From Blasia pusilla (taxonomy: Eukaryota; Marchantiophyta; Marchantiopsida; Blasiales), in the NCBI GenBank assembly GCA_050084515.1, contig CM114274.1:32426001-32490000 (forward strand): a DNA stretch of 64,000 nucleotides. The letters are read 5' to 3'. The position numbers and the translations under genes were made by a program. The notes beneath the pieces were generated by a model. That model was not told the origin of the DNA. It worked only from the letters and a program-made list of their open reading frames with translations, and did not search any database. This document shows, piece by piece, positions 61,267-64,000 of this stretch. Every line of letters begins with the position of its first letter. The first letter of the stretch is position 1.

Positions 61267-62850
61267 TCATGTAGAAAGACTAGAAGGACCTACACACACC
61301 GTCGGAGCACATGGTTGCCCACGAGTAGGATCCCCACTAATTGGTCTAAAACTAAAAGTTTGATGCCTGATATGGATAGGCCCTATAGAACCACCAAGCC
61401 CATTTCTCGGAGATGAACTCCTCGATCTGAGGGTAGCAAATTGCTCCATGAAGCAACTCTCAAGCATTTTGTCATGGCACGTCCGATACTCCTTCTTCCC
61501 CTCCTCCTCCTCTCTGTGGAAGGTGTCATCATACAAAGAGTCAGATTCCATAATTGGATCCAACCCAAGTCTTGCTTGATGGTATTCCCTATCAACATGA
61601 GGAATGTTGTGCGGCGTCTGGTCCCACTAACTTGAATTAGTATTAAAAAATAATCCAAAAAATTAAACATGGAAAAACTCAATAAGTTAGGAACTTACCA
61701 AGGATGATGTGAGATCTTGATCGATGAAGACATCCTCTTGCATCCTTTGATCCAACCGCATATCCACTAGGACTTTGGAATTGGGGTATTTGCTAGACTT
61801 CATGAATTGCATAGTACAACAACGTAGTTAGTTAAACATTCTAAAATATCACAAACTCATACATTCTAAGAATGTTAGCATGTAAGAAATACTTACAAAT
61901 TCATAGCAGAATGAATAAGCTTTGCCTTGGCCAAAGAAATGTGTCCAATTTTTTTTGAATGACGAACATTGCACTTCCACCATTCGTTGCATATCAACCC
62001 TCCAATGATGCAGATCTCTAACGAGAGCCAACTCATATTATAGAATTGTAGCCCACAAAGCAATGTCACAGTTCGTGGGTGCTAGCATCTCCAACATCCA
62101 TGTCTCCCTCTCCTTTGCTCCCTCTAGAGCCAACTTCAATGCTTTCCTTGCTTTCACTGCTACTCTATGCTAGCGATCAAAGGTATATCTATTGAGCATC
62201 TAGCCCATCACCTCTGGATATATTTGAGTGTTGTTGTGGAACTTTACGATAATGAAGTTATGAATACTCTAATGATATGTGTGCGTAGTATCGTTCCAAA
62301 TGTGTACCACAGACATGTGCTTCTCACACACTAATTTGCAGACGAGGCAAAGCAACTTCTTTGGATAATCTATAGCCGGGATCCTTGAAGTCTCTAACAT
62401 GAAACTCCTTGAGTTCCTGCATCTTACACACAACCGCTCCATTGGAGATGGAGCGGCTGCCTCCACATCAATATCCCCACCATCTACTCTCTCCCTACCA
62501 CTTACTCTCACCACTCTACCCTTGAGCGCTCAAACATCTCCTAGGGGAATACTAATAGGATGGTGGTGACAACCTCCTCTAGATGAGCGCCCATACTTGC
62601 ATTTGTGGATTGGAGAACCCAATCTACAACATGTGTCACCATCCTATCCAACATCTTATCAATATCTTCCTAAGAGTGGGAGGAACCCCCATCTAGCTAT
62701 TTCTCTAGAAAATATATTCCCCTTCCATGGGCTCTTTGAACCATTCTCAAAGGGATCTACCCCCTCATCCCTTTCCTCCCCTTCATCCATGGAAAGAAAC
62801 AAGAAAAAAACAAGTGCAAAAATGGAAAGGGCTTCGATGTGTCTGGAGGG
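61267..62850 (-). pseudogene. Unidentified multi-exon gene, degenerate
   Basis: The minus strand gives a long reading through 62514 to about 61893 interrupted by only four stops: LCVRCRNSRSFMLETSRIPA, CLVCKLVCEKHMSVVHIWND, KARKALKLALEGAKERETWM and RVDMQRMVEVQCSSFKKNW, ending FFGQGKAYSFCYEF at a GTAAGTATT donor (about 61897). A next exon (SSKYPNSKVLVDMRLDQRMQ ... DQDLTSSL) lies at about 61785-61700 with a GTAAGTTCC donor, and a last one at about 61635-61267. An N-terminal piece (DEGEERDEGVDPFENGSK) is near 62790-62735. Two CxxC pairs suggest a zinc-binding start. I do not recognise the family; an element-encoded protein is likely given the surroundings. Confidence 0.5.
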
Positions 62851-62990
62851 AAGAAATCTAGCAGAGAGAAAGCTTAATCTTGGGGTGAAAAATAAATCTC
62901 TTCTTAGATCAAAACCATCTAATCGATTAGCCTTTGTGCTCTAATACTAGTTCTGAAAACTCTATCCAATTTATGGGAATATCAAGAAAA

Positions 62991-63404
62991 TCAACTACAT
63001 CTATTATCACTCTCGCTTGTGTATGGAGTCGATTCCGAATCTACTGAGCTAGGAGTTGCAAACGTAGAGCTCGGTGCACTAAGAAATTCTCGACCGTCTA
63101 CTTGGGAAACAGAGGAATTCAGAGGCAAGTCGTAAACTCTGTATTGACCATTTGCTAGAGGTAGGAGATTCCCTACTTTACGATTTGCAATCACTGGCTG
63201 GATTGTCTCACCTATTATGTCCTCCGTACCGTCCACCCTAACATCCTTGGACACAAAGATGGTTTCTATTTGGAGAAGAAATCGAACTGAGAGAAAATTT
63301 TCATCCACTGGTATGAAAGACTCACGAGCTTGCAGTCGAACGATTTCTGATTGAGGAAGGGCCGCTAGATGACTGCCACAAGTAAGTTTCACATAATTAT
63401 CCAT
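62991..63404 (-). CDS. Unidentified 137-residue ORF
   Basis: This is an uninterrupted minus-strand frame from ATG at 63404 (MDNYVKLTCGSHLAALPQSE) to a stop at 62991. The middle is rich in Val/Ile/Leu with alternating charged residues, as in a beta-rich fold (FLSVRFLLQIETIFVSKDV ... IIGETIQPVIANRK). The C-terminus is Ser/Thr-rich. It could be a small gene, or an exon fused to a retroelement capsid or protease region. No signal peptide or membrane segment is seen. A GAGAAT-type repeat and the second palindrome cluster lie just upstream of its start. Confidence 0.45.
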   Translation of the reverse strand: MDNYVKLTCGSHLAALPQSEIVRLQARESFIPVDENFLSVRFLLQIETIFVSKDVRVDGTEDIIGETIQPVIANRKVGNLLPLANGQYRVYDLPLNSSVSQVDGREFLSAPSSTFATPSSVDSESTPYTSESDNRCS

Positions 63405-63423
63405 TCCCAGAAGATTCCACCGA

Positions 63424-63487
63424 GAGGAGACTGAGAATAAGAATGAGGATAAGAATAGGAATGGGTATGAGAATGAGAATGAGAATG
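63424..63487. repeat. GAGAAT/AAGAAT hexamer-like repeat
   Basis: An imperfect A/G-rich tandem run (GAATGAGAATGAGAATGAGA) immediately precedes the 137-codon ORF start on the minus strand. Confidence 0.8.
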
Positions 63488-63591
63488 TTCAATTTATAGT
63501 GAATAGGGACTCATATTCTCGTGACAGAATTTGACTGATAAGATGAAGTTTGGTAGGTGAGATTGTGTGACATGATGGATTCAATTTTGTT

Positions 63592-64000
63592 GCAACCTGT
63601 CCGAGTCCGATGGGTTGCAGAATTTGGGAATCAGAGATGTGGGTTGCGAAGCACCCAGTTCCGTTTTTTGTTTTCGTGTCCCAATGCAAATTGGAAGCTG
63701 TCGGAGTCCGTTGGGTTGGTACTCCCTTCATGCCGACCAATGGTCTTTTGAGACGATTTTGCTAGCATCAGACATGAGACATCGCTTGCATTTGCTAAGG
63801 TAATTAATCGCTGGGGAGTGTTACGGGATTGTCCAACTCAGGGTAGACCTTGTGACCCGTCGGATTGCAAGAGGTTGCCTTGGAACTGTCCGTTGTCGCA
63901 TTGTTACCCGAGGGATAGAAAAGAGTGCAACCTGTCTGTAACCGACGAGTTGCCCAGGTACCTTGCCTATTACCCCAAGATAAAGGAAGCGTGCAACCCG
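63592..64000. repeat. Second cluster of the 27-bp palindrome
   Basis: Copies at 63592-63618, 63693-63719, 63852-63878 and 63927-63953, plus the first eight bases of another at 63993-64000 where the window ends. They are more diverged than those at 49-50 kb, but share the GCAACC..TC ... GGGTTGC arms. Spacing is 101, 159, 75 and 66 bp. The cluster probably continues beyond the window. Confidence 0.85.

Overview
This is nuclear DNA from a land plant. It is moderately AT-rich and dominated by decayed transposable elements, with one clearly intact host gene. Plant-type Ty1/copia and Ty3/gypsy elements (including a gypsy element with a tRNA-Asp primer site), Helitron and hAT remnants and long dinucleotide tracts all point to a plant. 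The intact gene is strumpellin, a subunit of the WASH complex. As I recall, model flowering plants are reported to lack WASH, so a non-flowering plant (bryophyte, lycophyte, fern or gymnosperm) is my best guess, but the sequence alone does not prove it.

Layout. 1-3.7 kb: no gene recognised; 1.9-3.7 kb is GC-rich and may be leader or LTR sequence of the gypsy-like gag fossil at 3.7-5.5 kb. 5.48-8.89 kb: the 5' part of a copia element (LTR, primer site, gag, protease, integrase). It ends abruptly against the integrase of an oppositely oriented gypsy element (8.89 to about 16 kb, minus strand), which keeps gag, protease, RT/RNase H, primer site and its 5' LTR. 16-22.8 kb: a PHD-finger fragment, a copia RT fossil, small inverted-repeat elements, a duplicated block with an (AT)n tract, and low-complexity DNA. 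23.8-27.7 kb: a badly mutated Helitron Rep-helicase. 28-30.3 kb: short repeats.

31.09-47.17 kb: the strumpellin gene, plus strand. I could trace 29 exons whose phases join into one open frame of about 1,208 codons. Intron 23 holds two LINE copies in tandem. 48.7-51.2 kb: a damaged minus-strand gene (coiled coil, then a possible ParB-like Asp-Gly-Asn-His-Arg motif). It is interleaved with ten copies of a 27-bp near-perfect palindrome spaced mostly 50-75 bp apart. 51.25-54.25 kb: the 3' part of a second copia copy, cut into that gene's exon; its 3' LTR carries a 211-bp (GT)n expansion.

54.3-64 kb: a GAGAGAGT-studded stretch, a hAT-type transposase fossil, AT-rich DNA, a minus-strand copia fossil, an unidentified minus-strand multi-exon pseudogene, a 137-codon ORF, and a second cluster of the same palindrome running off the window end.

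Functionally only strumpellin has a clear cellular role: the WASH complex activates Arp2/3 actin nucleation on endosomes. Nearly everything else is mobile-element sediment. The palindrome family and the gene it is embedded in are the least explained parts of the window.
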